From: Desulfamplus sp.
Lineage (GTDB): Bacteria; Desulfobacterota; Desulfobacteria; Desulfobacterales; Desulfobacteraceae
Direction: 5' to 3'
DNA length: 51,820 nucleotides
Assembly (NCBI GenBank): GCA_015232465.1
Contig: JADFZO010000004.1
Span: 1-51,820 of the forward strand
Shown here: positions 37,488 to 45,763 of the stretch, piece after piece
Layout of the letters: the number at the start of each line of letters is the position of its first letter
How positions within the stretch are numbered: the first letter of the stretch is position 1
The notes under the pieces: generated by a model
Seen by the model: the letters and a program-made list of their open reading frames with translations, nothing else
The model's database searches: none
What the model was told of the DNA's origin: nothing
Translations under genes and position numbers: made by a program

Positions 37488-38126
37488 ATGAAAGTGATAA
37501 GTTTGGCAAATCAGAAGGGTGGGTGTGGCAAAAGCACAATAGTTATAAACCTTGCCATAAATTTAGCTCTTCAGAAAAAACGAGTTGTTATGTTTGATAC
37601 TGACCCTCAAAAGAGCAGTTATGAGAGCCTTCAGGTGCGTGAAGATAGCCTTTTTAATGTTGTTGCTCTCTATTCAGATATATACCAAAACCTTGAAAAT
37701 TATGAGCCTTACTACGATTATGCCCTGATTGATACCCCTCCGCATGATACGGAAGTTGTTACTGTATCTGTGGTATGCTCTGATCTTGTGATCATTCCAG
37801 TTCAAGACTCGCCATTAGATATAAGAAGCACTAAGGTTACGGTTGATCTTATTAATAGGGCAAAGGTTCTTAACCCTGATCTTAAGAGCTATTTTTTATT
37901 GAGCCGAATTCAGCCACAGACTATTCTTGCAAAAGAGTTGGCTGAAATCTTAGAGAGCAAATATGAGATGCCAATATTAAATACGCAAATTTCAAATAGG
38001 GTTGCATATAAGTACTCTCTAATATATGGAAAAGGGGTCTGTGAGATGTTCAATAATGATGCTGCGGCTACTGAAATTAATGACCTCTCAAACGAAATAC
38101 TTAACATTCTTCAGTTAGATATATAA
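37488..38126 (+). CDS. ParA-family ATPase
   Basis: 212 residues with the deviant Walker A KGGCGKST (10-17, with signature Lys), DTDPQKSSYESL and the Walker B-like ALIDTPPHDTE. It has no N-terminal HTH domain, so it is a short ParA/MinD-like ATPase of the kind that forms nucleoid gradients. The next gene, 13 bases on, is not ParB but a coiled-coil protein, as in orphan ParA cargo-positioning pairs (compare McdA/McdB and PpfA/TlpT). Whether it also acts with a chromosomal ParB on the parS sites at 42-52 kb cannot be said. Confidence 0.92.
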   Translation: MKVISLANQKGGCGKSTIVINLAINLALQKKRVVMFDTDPQKSSYESLQVREDSLFNVVALYSDIYQNLENYEPYYDYALIDTPPHDTEVVTVSVVCSDLVIIPVQDSPLDIRSTKVTVDLINRAKVLNPDLKSYFLLSRIQPQTILAKELAEILESKYEMPILNTQISNRVAYKYSLIYGKGVCEMFNNDAAATEINDLSNEILNILQLDI

Positions 38127-38139
38127 AAGGAGTTTAAAT

Positions 38140-38721
38140 ATGAAAAAGAGACCCTCGCTGCTTGATATAGAGCTTTTTGCTAAAAAAAGAGCTGATGAGA
38201 AGAAAAAAGAGTTACTAAATATAGCAGAAGATTCAGGAGCTTTAATTGAAGATGCACCAACAACAAAGAAGATTATAAAAGAGCAAGAGGCGGAGGAGAA
38301 CAAAGATCAGAGCCAAAACTACAAAGGTATTGAGGAGCTACTGACAACTATTATTGATGTTGCTGATTCTCAAAGCGATGATATAAATAGATTGAAACAA
38401 GATATGTTTAAGTTAAAAGAGGAACTTCGAGTATATCACTCTTTTTTGAGTAGTCAGCAAAAAAAGATTGCTGAACTTGAAAAGAGTATTTCTGACAATA
38501 CATTCTCTGAGGATAATCTCAATAGAGGTGTGCTTGATACAAACTACTCAAAATTATTACTAAAAAATATAGTATGGTTAAAAGAGGAGAGAGATTTTTC
38601 ATCAAATGATGTTGCAAGGCTCTTTAGGGCAGAGGGTTTTCAGACTCCCCACCCATACGATAGCTGGGACGAAAAGGTTGTAAATAGCCTTTATTCTGAA
38701 GCAAAAAAGAGTTTTTTGTGA
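38140..38721 (+). CDS. Coiled-coil protein, probable ParA partner/adaptor
   Basis: 193 residues of no recognised family. A basic N-terminus (MKKRPSLLDIELFAKKRADEKKK) is followed by an acidic disordered part (about 45-65), a heptad-rich coiled coil (about 85-135) and a compact C-terminal domain with LKNIVWLKEERDFSSNDVARLFRAEGF, a helix-turn-helix-like stretch. A short basic N-terminal segment is typical of ParA-stimulating partners, which often insert a Lys or Arg at the ATPase. Thirteen bases separate it from the ParA gene. The cargo is unknown. Confidence 0.75.
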   Translation: MKKRPSLLDIELFAKKRADEKKKELLNIAEDSGALIEDAPTTKKIIKEQEAEENKDQSQNYKGIEELLTTIIDVADSQSDDINRLKQDMFKLKEELRVYHSFLSSQQKKIAELEKSISDNTFSEDNLNRGVLDTNYSKLLLKNIVWLKEERDFSSNDVARLFRAEGFQTPHPYDSWDEKVVNSLYSEAKKSFL

Positions 38722-38743
38722 AAAAAGATAGTTTTTATTAGGG

Positions 38744-38788
38744 AAATCCCCGAATTGAGCTATTTTCGATTCGGGGATTTTTGTTTTT
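38744..38788 (+). terminator. Intrinsic terminator after the ParA-partner gene
   Basis: AAATCCCCGAAT (38744-38755) and ATTCGGGGATTT (38769-38780) form a 12-bp stem with a 13-base loop, followed by TTGTTTTTTT. Confidence 0.93.
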
Positions 38789-38839
38789 TTACGCCAACAA
38801 CTTTTAAGTTATCAATTTTTAATTTAAGGAGAATTTAAC

Positions 38840-39715
38840 ATGGTTAAAAGAGGAATAGTTTTTATTATGGCAATAATTTTTATCTTTATTGCTTTTAGCG
38901 TAGCATCAGCAGCTCATGGAAAAAAACAGGAGACTAAAAAGGGAATCTTGCTTGTGGCTTTTGGCTCAAGTGAAGAGAGTGCACAAGTCTCATTTGATAA
39001 CATTGATAAAAAGACAAAAGCTGCATTTCCTGATATTCCAGTTTATTGGGCATACACATCTCACATAATCAGAAATAAACTTGCAAAACAGGGCAAAGTT
39101 CTTGATGCTCCAGAGGTTGCATTAGCAAAGATGATGGCAGAGGGCTTTACCCATGTTGCAGTTCAAAGCCTTCACACAATTTTGGGTGAAGAGTATCACG
39201 ATTTAAGAAAAATGGTAGGAGCTTTTAACCAGATGGGAGGATTTGAAAAGATAATATTAGGTTATCCACTTATGGCAACTCAAGATGACATGGTCAAAGT
39301 TGTTGATGCAATTTTGAAAAATATCCCAAAGGAGAGAAAGCCAAACGAAGCAGTGGTTCTTATGGGACATGGGACACATCACCCATCAAACGCCTTTTAC
39401 GCAGCTTTGATGTTTCAGATTCAGCTCAAAGACCCAAATATCTTTGTTGGAACTGTTGAGGGCTATCCAGAGGTTGACGATATTAAAGAACTAATGGTAA
39501 AACAAGGTGTTAAAAAAGCATACCTTATGCCTTTTATGTCAGTTGCTGGGGATCATGCAAAAAATGATATGGCTGGAGATGAAGATGATTCTTGGAAATC
39601 TGTTCTAACTAAAGCTGGCATAGAGTGCAGACCAATATTAAAAGGGACTGCTGAGTTTGACGATTTTGTCAATATCTGGATTGATCATCTTAAAGCAGTG
39701 ATGGCTCACTTTTAA
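38840..39715 (+). CDS. cbiK: Periplasmic sirohydrochlorin cobaltochelatase (CbiK-P type)
   Basis: 291 residues. The chelatase core shows GILLVAFGSSEESAQ, VYWAYTSHIIRNKL, VQSLHTILGEEYHDL, MGHGTHHPSNAFY and MPFMSVAGDHAKNDMAGD, with the metal-binding His of CbiK. A hydrophobic N-terminus ending in ASAAHG (about residue 26-30) is a signal peptide, as in the Desulfovibrio periplasmic form CbiK-P, which binds haem and whose role may be metal or haem handling rather than B12 synthesis. No cytoplasmic copy is in this window. It lies on the plus strand, apart from the riboswitch-controlled operon. Confidence 0.93.
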   Translation: MVKRGIVFIMAIIFIFIAFSVASAAHGKKQETKKGILLVAFGSSEESAQVSFDNIDKKTKAAFPDIPVYWAYTSHIIRNKLAKQGKVLDAPEVALAKMMAEGFTHVAVQSLHTILGEEYHDLRKMVGAFNQMGGFEKIILGYPLMATQDDMVKVVDAILKNIPKERKPNEAVVLMGHGTHHPSNAFYAALMFQIQLKDPNIFVGTVEGYPEVDDIKELMVKQGVKKAYLMPFMSVAGDHAKNDMAGDEDDSWKSVLTKAGIECRPILKGTAEFDDFVNIWIDHLKAVMAHF

Positions 39716-39777
39716 GTGGTCTTATCAGATTAAAAATTACCTATTTTTATAAAAATCAACAGAGGGGATAATGGAGC

Positions 39778-40893
39778 ATGATCGATTTTAAACCACACTG
39801 CCTGCCGCTGCTTGTAGGAAGTCTACCTATGCTGAACCATCTTGAGGCAACTAAACTGATGCTAAAATATACACCTGAAATTCCTCTTTGGGTGCAACTG
39901 CCTCTTTATAAAGAGGAGGGTATGCTCTATCAGTTTCTGCCGGGAATGCCGGGTCTTGTTGTAAAAGATAGCGAACTATCAAAAGATAAACTCTTTTATA
40001 TTGATACAGCCTCAGAGAGTTTTGAAGATGAGACTCTTGCATTTTATGAGTCTTATATGAGCATAATTGATGGTGATCTAAATTCTAACATCTCTGATCC
40101 AAATAGTTCAGACATCTCAAGATTTGGGCTAACCGATCTGACAGCACGAGGTTTTTCGATCTTTATTGATGCTATTCGATCTCTTGATTACACCCCTGTT
40201 GCACTAAAGGGTCAGGTTACAGGTCCAATTACAATGGGTATTGGCGTAAAAGACCAAGATGGTAGATTGCTATTTTACGATGATAGAATGAGAGATATTG
40301 TAACAAAGCATGTTGCTATGAATGCAAGATGGCAGGCAATTGAGCTATCAAAGCTAAAAGCACAATCTCAGCCAATCATATTTTTTGATGAGCCGGGTGT
40401 TGTTGGATTTGGCTCTTCTGCCTACATCAGCATAACACGAGAGCAGATTACAGATTCACTAAAAGAGGGGATTGATGCTGTCCATCAGGTTGGAGGACTT
40501 ACTGGTATCCATATCTGTGCAAATGGAGATTGGACATTGGCATTAGAATCTGGCACAGACATTATCAATTTTGATGCCTACTCCTATTTTGATAGGCTTA
40601 TTTTATATAGTGATTCATTAAAGCATTTTATGGAAAATGGCGGGATTCTTGCTTGGGGAGTTGTTCCTACTGGAAATCCAGAAGATATTATGAGAGAGTC
40701 TTTAGACTCTTTGTGGGATATGTGGAGAGCTCAAGTTAATCAGCTAAGTTTACTTGGCATTAGCCGTGAGCAGATTATATCTCAAACATTTATAACTCCA
40801 AGTTGTGGGACTGGCTCTTTGAGCTTTGAGCTTGCATTAAAGGTTCTTGAGCTAACTAAGGCTCTATCTGATCGTATTCGCAATAGTAGTTGA
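39778..40893 (+). CDS. Core-MetE/UROD-superfamily methyltransferase-like protein
   Basis: 371 residues with a single TIM-barrel of the cobalamin-independent methionine synthase C-terminal type and no N-terminal folate-binding half. The zinc ligands are recognisable: HIC (H245, C247), an acidic residue near 266 (INFDAYSY) and C343 (PSCGTGSL). VALKGQVTGPITMG and FFDEPG complete the fold. Such 'core-MetE' proteins are thought to take methyl from a corrinoid protein rather than folate. Placed between cbiK and the cob operon, a corrinoid link is plausible but not shown. The ATG at 39778 has GGAG just before it. Confidence 0.75.
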   Translation: MIDFKPHCLPLLVGSLPMLNHLEATKLMLKYTPEIPLWVQLPLYKEEGMLYQFLPGMPGLVVKDSELSKDKLFYIDTASESFEDETLAFYESYMSIIDGDLNSNISDPNSSDISRFGLTDLTARGFSIFIDAIRSLDYTPVALKGQVTGPITMGIGVKDQDGRLLFYDDRMRDIVTKHVAMNARWQAIELSKLKAQSQPIIFFDEPGVVGFGSSAYISITREQITDSLKEGIDAVHQVGGLTGIHICANGDWTLALESGTDIINFDAYSYFDRLILYSDSLKHFMENGGILAWGVVPTGNPEDIMRESLDSLWDMWRAQVNQLSLLGISREQIISQTFITPSCGTGSLSFELALKVLELTKALSDRIRNSS

Positions 40894-40910
40894 CGAAATA
40901 TCTACTTGAT

Positions 40911-40953
40911 TTGAAATAGGGGGATTTAAGATGAATTTTTCCCCCTATTTCAA
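40911..40953. terminator. Bidirectional hairpin between convergent MetE-like and cobJ genes
   Basis: Perfect 14-bp arms TTGAAATAGGGGGA (40911-40924) and TCCCCCTATTTCAA (40940-40953) with a 15-base loop. It fills the gap between two convergent genes and can terminate both, although no long U run follows on either strand. Confidence 0.8.
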
Positions 40954-40960
40954 GCCTTAT

Positions 40961-41848
40961 CTATATCTCATATTTTTCTAAATAGCCTCTTGGAGTAAAC
41001 ATAAAATCAAGATAGTGCAAAGAGCTATCATTTCCCACAATCAATATTGTCTGCATTCCAACATCTGCTATATCCATCTCTTTTAGCGTTGTTATTGTGA
41101 TCTTTTGATCCTCTCTCATTGCAGATGTAACCACACCAACTGGCGTATCCTCTTTTCTATGAGTTAAAATTAACTCCTTTGCCCTTGTAAGCTGCCAATC
41201 TCGTTTTTTGCTCTTAGGGTTATAGATAGCAATCACAAAATCTGCAGATGCAGCAGCCAAAAGCCTTTTTTCGATTTTATCCCAAGGGGTTAAAAGATCG
41301 CTTAAACTGATAACAGCAAAATCGTGAGTCAAAGGTGCACCAAGAAGCGATGCCCCAGCAGCAAGAGCTGGGATACCTGGCACAACCTCTATCTCAATAG
41401 ATTGTTTAGATGTTGACTCAACAATTTTTGCATCTCCATGTCTTATCAATTGCAAGCCTCTTTTTTGACAAATCTCAAACACTAAACCCGCCATAGCATA
41501 AATTCCAGCATCTCCTCCAGAGACAATTGCACAAGCCTTTCCCTTTAGAGCTTCAGCAATAGCCATCTCAACACGGTCAACCTCACGTTTCATGCCTGTT
41601 GAGATTATAGTTTTATCTTTGATAATATCTGTAATAAGATCGATATAGGTTGTGTATCCAGCAACACAATCTGAGGCTTTTAAAAGATCAATGGCACGCT
41701 TTGAGATGTGATTTATATCTCCTGGACCTGTGCCAATCACAAAAAGTTTGGCTCTATTCGTGCAACTGCAAGGGTTGCATTCCCCTGCTTTATCTTTGGA
41801 ACAATCAATCTTCCGTTGTGAGATGCAAGAATCGCTGCTGCTTCGCAT
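40961..41848 (-). CDS. cobJ: Precorrin-3B C17-methyltransferase
   Basis: Ring-contraction SAM methyltransferase of corrin synthesis. The TP-methylase fold starts at residue 34 (KLFVIGTGPGDINHIS) and shows VSGGDAGIYAMAG, VVPGIPALAAGASLLGAPLTHDF and YNPKSKKRDWQL. The ATG at 41848 has GGAG ten bases upstream but gives a 33-residue Cys-rich N-terminal extension that overlaps cbiG by 112 bases. The only later in-frame start, a GTG at the cbiG stop codon, would cut into the first strand. Last gene of the cobalamin operon. Confidence 0.92.
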   Translation of the reverse strand: MRSSSDSCISQRKIDCSKDKAGECNPCSCTNRAKLFVIGTGPGDINHISKRAIDLLKASDCVAGYTTYIDLITDIIKDKTIISTGMKREVDRVEMAIAEALKGKACAIVSGGDAGIYAMAGLVFEICQKRGLQLIRHGDAKIVESTSKQSIEIEVVPGIPALAAGASLLGAPLTHDFAVISLSDLLTPWDKIEKRLLAAASADFVIAIYNPKSKKRDWQLTRAKELILTHRKEDTPVGVVTSAMREDQKITITTLKEMDIADVGMQTILIVGNDSSLHYLDFMFTPRGYLEKYEI

Positions 41849-42864
41849 ACGCTTTTTACTCCAATATGTTTTTTAACCATCTTAGATGGCGTTTTAATAT
41901 TTTTAACTGAGTTTAACTCATCGTTATCATAAAATTTTATAGGCTTTTTAAAACTTTTAGCAAGCTCAAGAAGCCCATGCTCATCTTTTTTTAGTGATGT
42001 TGTGGCAAAGGCTGCAATGCTATTAGTTGATAGATTGTGCTCTATAAATGAACATTTTAGAAGTTCTGCCAATTCATCTTTAGTCGTGCCTCTGTTGCAA
42101 CCCATTCCAACAATAAGAGATAGAGGGCGTAAAATTAAGGTTCTCTCTTCTAAGCAACACCAAATATTTTGAGTTAAAGTTTCACGTGAAACGCCCCCTA
42201 CCCTACCCCAATAAATATTTAAATCAGAGCATATAACAGAGGCGACATTGCTATTTTGGATTTTGTCTAATTGCAGCTCTTTGGGGATATGTGGAGTTAT
42301 AAGATTCATGGGATCAATAACCATTATTGGCTCTTTTTTAAGAAACGCCATATTGATCTCTTTTATCATATCTGGATTTTCAATTATAAGATGCTCATCT
42401 TTTGCAACCATATCAATTGATGGCAACTGATTTATATCAGTTGCTGTTGTGATGACTGGAGATGCCCCTGTAATCTTAGCAACTTCAATGGTCAATCTAT
42501 TTGCTCCGCCAAGATGTCCTGAAACAAGGCTTATTGCGTGAATGGCTCTATCATCTATGACCACAATTGCAGGATCGCTAAGTTTTGATTTAATAAGCGG
42601 CGCAGCTATTCTGACAGCTATTCCAGTAGAAAAGATGCAAATATGGGCATCATAATTGTTAAACTCTTGTTGAAACATGGCAGAAAGGCTATCAAATAGA
42701 AAAGCTGTTTTAGCAAAAGAGCCATCAACAAGGTTAGCAATTTTCTTAGAGATAAAAAGATGTGAGTTTGGAATTGATCTTAAAAGCTCCTCTCCAATTT
42801 TTAACCCACCAGGAGTTATTGCCCATATAGAGATTTTTTTTGTCTCAATCAAGAGATGCCTCAT
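41737..42864 (-). CDS. cbiG: Cobalt-precorrin-5A hydrolase
   Basis: Opens the delta-lactone and releases acetaldehyde in the anaerobic corrin route. 375 residues: the N-terminal domain (WAITPGGLKIGEEL, ICIFSTGIAVRI, AIVVIDDRAIHAISLVSGHLGGAN), a middle segment and the C-terminal domain (GMGCNRGTTKDEL, AAFATTSLKKDEHGLLELA). The stretch WGRVGGVSRET just before the C-terminal domain is encoded by two overlapping KOPS-type octamers and a parS site (42178-42208). The gene overlaps cbiF by 20 bases and cobJ by 112. Confidence 0.93.
   Translation of the reverse strand: MRHLLIETKKISIWAITPGGLKIGEELLRSIPNSHLFISKKIANLVDGSFAKTAFLFDSLSAMFQQEFNNYDAHICIFSTGIAVRIAAPLIKSKLSDPAIVVIDDRAIHAISLVSGHLGGANRLTIEVAKITGASPVITTATDINQLPSIDMVAKDEHLIIENPDMIKEINMAFLKKEPIMVIDPMNLITPHIPKELQLDKIQNSNVASVICSDLNIYWGRVGGVSRETLTQNIWCCLEERTLILRPLSLIVGMGCNRGTTKDELAELLKCSFIEHNLSTNSIAAFATTSLKKDEHGLLELAKSFKKPIKFYDNDELNSVKNIKTPSKMVKKHIGVKSVCEAAAILASHNGRLIVPKIKQGNATLAVARIEPNFL
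42178..42193. other. parS-like site 1 (in cbiG)
   Basis: AGTTTCACGTGAAACG matches the ParB-binding consensus TGTTTCACGTGAAACA at 14 of 16 positions; only the outermost bases differ. Two overlapping KOPS-type octamers abut it at 42196-42208. Confidence 0.85.
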
Positions 42865-43651
42865 CTATTTTTAACTCATCTCTAAAGCCGTGTGAGAAGT
42901 TGGCATCATAAAGTTTTGATCTAATTTGAGCTTTTTTAAAGTTTGCAGCCTCAACAGCCTTTCCAACAATTATGAGTGCTTGGCGGTTGATATTTTGATC
43001 TTTAACGCACCTTGCAAGCTCTTTAATCTCTAAAAAGATTATTCTCTCTTCAGGGTGGCTAACTTTATAGGCAATGGCACATATACTTGTTTCTCCATAG
43101 TAGGTAGAGAGAATCTTTTGCACCTGTTCCACATGGGCAATGCTTAAATAGATAGCCATTGAGCTTTTATGAGAGGCTAATCTCTCTAATGACTCCTCTT
43201 CTGGCACTGGGGTTCTGCCTGATATTCTTGTTAAGATAAGGGTCTGTGTAATCTCTGGCAGTGTGTACTCCATTGCCATTGATGCAGCAGCAGCAAAGGC
43301 AGCAGTTACCCCTGGCACGACTTCGTAAGGGATAGCAAGCTTGTCCAGCTCTCTCATCTGTTCAAATATTGCACCATAAAGCGAAGGATCCCCTGTATGA
43401 AGACGCACAACCTTTTTATCTGCTCTGTGTGCAATCCCAATTGCTTTAATAATCTCATCAAGGGTCATAGTGGCACTGTTTAGAGCCTCTGCCCCCTCTT
43501 TTTTCCATTTTAAAAGAGCCTTTGGCACAAGTGAGCCTGCGTAAATTACAATATCAGCTTGATTAAGAGCTTGCTGCCCCTTTACTGTGATGAGATCAGG
43601 ATCACCTGGACCAGCTCCCACAAACTTAACTCGATTATCTATCTTTCCCAT
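42845..43651 (-). CDS. cbiF: Precorrin-4/cobalt-precorrin-4 C11-methyltransferase
   Basis: 268 residues of the TP-methylase fold: VKFVGAGPGDPDLITVKG, IVIYAGSLVPKALLKW, VRLHTGDPSLYGAIFEQM, VVPGVTAAFAAAASM and ITRISGRTPVPEEESL are CbiF/CobM signatures. It methylates C11 of the contracted ring, just before CbiG acts. It lies 14 bases after cbiET. Confidence 0.95.
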   Translation of the reverse strand: MGKIDNRVKFVGAGPGDPDLITVKGQQALNQADIVIYAGSLVPKALLKWKKEGAEALNSATMTLDEIIKAIGIAHRADKKVVRLHTGDPSLYGAIFEQMRELDKLAIPYEVVPGVTAAFAAAASMAMEYTLPEITQTLILTRISGRTPVPEEESLERLASHKSSMAIYLSIAHVEQVQKILSTYYGETSICAIAYKVSHPEERIIFLEIKELARCVKDQNINRQALIIVGKAVEAANFKKAQIRSKLYDANFSHGFRDELKIDEASLD

Positions 43652-43665
43652 TGTTTTAAAAGCTC

Positions 43666-45027
43666 CTATTGCTTCGCTCTATCTGTTGCTACTTTTTTCA
43701 TACTCTCAATCTTTTTGCCTGATATAATCCAGACTGGATTAAGAGCCTCAAGTCTATCTCCAAAAGGCATCTCTTTAGATTTAGAGACCTGTACTTGAGT
43801 TAGTTTCACGTGAAACGCCATCTTATTTAAACTCTCGATAGCAAGAGTCATGTTTTGAAGAAGAATCGTATTGATGACCATAACGCCATTTAAATCAAGC
43901 ATATCCCCTACCCTTTTGATAATCTCTGAGATATTTGCTCCTCCTCCGCCAATAAATACTCTATCTGGTTTTGGTAGATCGTCTATAACATTTAAAAGAT
44001 CATCATGGATAACTCTCATCACGCAACTGCCCTGCCCCCCTACCCTTTGCTCGCTTTTGATGCCAAATCGCTCCATGTTCTTTTTTATATCTTCAACTCT
44101 ATCACCACTTTTTTCTAAAGCAAATATCTTTCCATCTGGAATAAATTTAGAGACCTCAATAGATACAGAGCCAGAGCCAGCTCCTAAATCCCAAAAAATA
44201 TGATCATTTGAAGTTAGCTCTAATTTAGATATAACAATGGCTCTAATTTCAGATTTTGTGATAAGACCCTTTTGGTGAAAAAATAGATCATCAGGCATAC
44301 CTAAGTAGATCGGTAGTGGCGATTTTGTTTGTATCTTTTTTAAGGGTAGCTCTTTTTCTTGAGAGGCTAACTTTTTTAAGATCACAAGATTTGGTGTGGT
44401 AAATATCATATTGGTAGCATCTTTTATATTGCTATAAAATGAGATTTTTTGACTCTCTGCCCCAAGATTTTCAAACAGATACATTGCATGAGAGGTTATA
44501 TTATTTTTGATAAGATATTTTGCTATCCACGCTGGAGTTTTTATGTGATCTGTAAGAATTGCAATAACTCTATTGCTATAAAAAGTGTTATCTCCACTGA
44601 TTAAAATATCGTGAAGTTTTGTAGTCTCTATATCAGACTCTTTTCCATGAAGGCTTATAAATATAGCATCGTCCCAAGGCTCTTTTATAGCAGCAAATGC
44701 AGAAGCCACAGAGGAGATATTTGGATAGATGTTAATATTATCCCTACCCATAGCATTGATTAAGGTTTTGCCAATACCGTGAAATAGAGGATCGCCAGAT
44801 GCAACAACAACAACCCGTCTGCCCTGCCCTGCTCTATCTTTTATGGTCTCAATTAAAGATTGAATATCTTTTGTGATGGCAATTTTTTCACATGAAACAC
44901 CATTTAAAAGCTCAAGATGTCGTCTGCTACCAACAAGAGTCTCTGCACTCTGTATTATTTTTTTATGTTTTTCTGTAAGATCATCAATAGAGATCCCAAA
45001 CCCCACAACATCAACATAGATCATCAT
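43666..45027 (-). CDS. cbiET: Precorrin-6Y C5,15-methyltransferase/decarboxylase, CbiE-CbiT fusion
   Basis: 453 residues. The N-terminal half is CbiE (VDVVGFGISIDDLTE, VVVASGDPLFHGIGKTL, SSVASAFAAIKEPWDDAIFISLHG); the C-terminal half is CbiT (FHQKGLITKSEIRAIVISKLEL, FWDLGAGSGSVSIEVSK, RVFIGGGG). The E-then-T order is that of CobL. The CbiT region has an apparent extra loop, SEQRVGGQGSCVM, coded by two tandem KOPS-type octamers. Two parS-like sites lie in this gene. Start MMIYVDVVGFG; it is one base from cobI. Confidence 0.95.
   Translation of the reverse strand: MMIYVDVVGFGISIDDLTEKHKKIIQSAETLVGSRRHLELLNGVSCEKIAITKDIQSLIETIKDRAGQGRRVVVVASGDPLFHGIGKTLINAMGRDNINIYPNISSVASAFAAIKEPWDDAIFISLHGKESDIETTKLHDILISGDNTFYSNRVIAILTDHIKTPAWIAKYLIKNNITSHAMYLFENLGAESQKISFYSNIKDATNMIFTTPNLVILKKLASQEKELPLKKIQTKSPLPIYLGMPDDLFFHQKGLITKSEIRAIVISKLELTSNDHIFWDLGAGSGSVSIEVSKFIPDGKIFALEKSGDRVEDIKKNMERFGIKSEQRVGGQGSCVMRVIHDDLLNVIDDLPKPDRVFIGGGGANISEIIKRVGDMLDLNGVMVINTILLQNMTLAIESLNKMAFHVKLTQVQVSKSKEMPFGDRLEALNPVWIISGKKIESMKKVATDRAKQ
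43802..43817. other. parS-like site 2 (in cbiET)
   Basis: AGTTTCACGTGAAACG, identical to site 1, 14 of 16 to consensus. It codes FHVK here but VSRE in site 1, so the identity is at the DNA level. Confidence 0.85.
44884..44899. other. parS-like site 3 (in cbiET)
   Basis: TTTTTCACATGAAACA matches the consensus at 14 of 16 positions, with one change in the central CACGTG. Confidence 0.65.
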
Positions 45028-45735
45028 CTATTTACCTGCAATAACAAGAGTCCAGTAATCAGGGGTTCTAATCTCAAGTTCATCTAAATTTTCAATTATC
45101 TCTTCGCCCTCTCTTCCGCACCTTGATATGGCAACACTGTTTCTAAAAAAGCCCGCCTTTTTTAGAGCCTCATTATTCTGCTTTATATTTTTATAAGCCT
45201 TTAACATTACAATATTTTCAATGCTCTGCCCTACCCTAAGGAGCTGATCTCCGCCATAAGCTCCAGATGTTATTAAAAGCGACTCTTCAGCCTCAACAAG
45301 CGTTCTGTTAAGCCGTGCTGCTGCTGCATGAAAAGAGGTTATACCCGGTATTGTCTCAACTTTAGCATCAGGCATCACACCCTTAAGACTCTTTAAGATA
45401 TAGCCAAAGGTCGAGTAGGTCATTGGATCTCCAAGTGTTAAAAAGGCTGCATTTTTGCCATCTCGTAGCACTGTTGCAATCTCTTCAGCATTGCTATCCC
45501 ACGCTGCCTCAGTTGCCTCTTTATCTTTAGTCATGGTAAAAGATAGCGATTTTATTATTGCTTTTGAGGATAGATGAGGACGAACAATCTCTAAAGCTAA
45601 ACTGTAATCTCTTTTTGCTGATGCAGCAGTAAAGATCACATCAGCCTCATTAATTATACGGACAGCCTTGAGTGTAAGAAGCTCTGGATCGCCAGGACCA
45701 ACGCCGACTCCATAAAGCTTACCAGATTGATTCAT
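45028..45735 (-). CDS. cobI: Precorrin-2/cobalt-factor II C20-methyltransferase
   Basis: 235 residues: KLYGVGVGPGDPELLTLKAVRII, FLTLGDPMTYSTFGYIL, ETIPGITSFHAAAARLN and the closing YWTLVIAGK fit CobI/CbiL. It adds methyl to C20 from SAM. RVGQSIE near residue 165 is coded over a KOPS-type octamer (45229-45236). The first corrin-synthesis gene after the transporter genes, 28 bases downstream of the binding-protein gene. Confidence 0.94.
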   Translation of the reverse strand: MNQSGKLYGVGVGPGDPELLTLKAVRIINEADVIFTAASAKRDYSLALEIVRPHLSSKAIIKSLSFTMTKDKEATEAAWDSNAEEIATVLRDGKNAAFLTLGDPMTYSTFGYILKSLKGVMPDAKVETIPGITSFHAAAARLNRTLVEAEESLLITSGAYGGDQLLRVGQSIENIVMLKAYKNIKQNNEALKKAGFFRNSVAISRCGREGEEIIENLDELEIRTPDYWTLVIAGK

Positions 45736-45763
45736 TATATTTTATTTCCCTCTTTTTTTGTAA

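Larger units (their letters stand above)
42196..45236 (-). other. Eight KOPS-type octamers, all minus strand
   Basis: GGGNAGGG, read on the minus strand, occurs at 42196-42203, 42201-42208, 43906-43913, 44030-44037, 44038-44045, 44742-44749, 44822-44829 and 45229-45236. Six are GGGTAGGG and two GGGCAGGG. The E. coli FtsK-orienting KOPS is GGGNAGGG and points from origin to dif. Two pairs are encoded in apparent extra loops (WGRVGG in CbiG, QRVGGQGS in CbiET), which argues that the DNA word matters. These point leftwards. Confidence 0.7.

Noticed and set aside
43125-43140. TGTTCCACATGGGCAA as a further parS site
   Set aside because: The left half fits but the right half has three changes; not counted.
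44030-44045. G-quadruplex (GGGTAGGGGGGCAGGG on the minus strand)
   Set aside because: Four G-tracts exist only if the six-G run is split with no loop; the tandem KOPS-type reading is simpler and shared with other sites.
38034-44203. Plus-strand frames within the cobalamin genes (for example at 43871-44203)
   Set aside because: Antisense shadows; the minus-strand frames carry full enzyme motifs.
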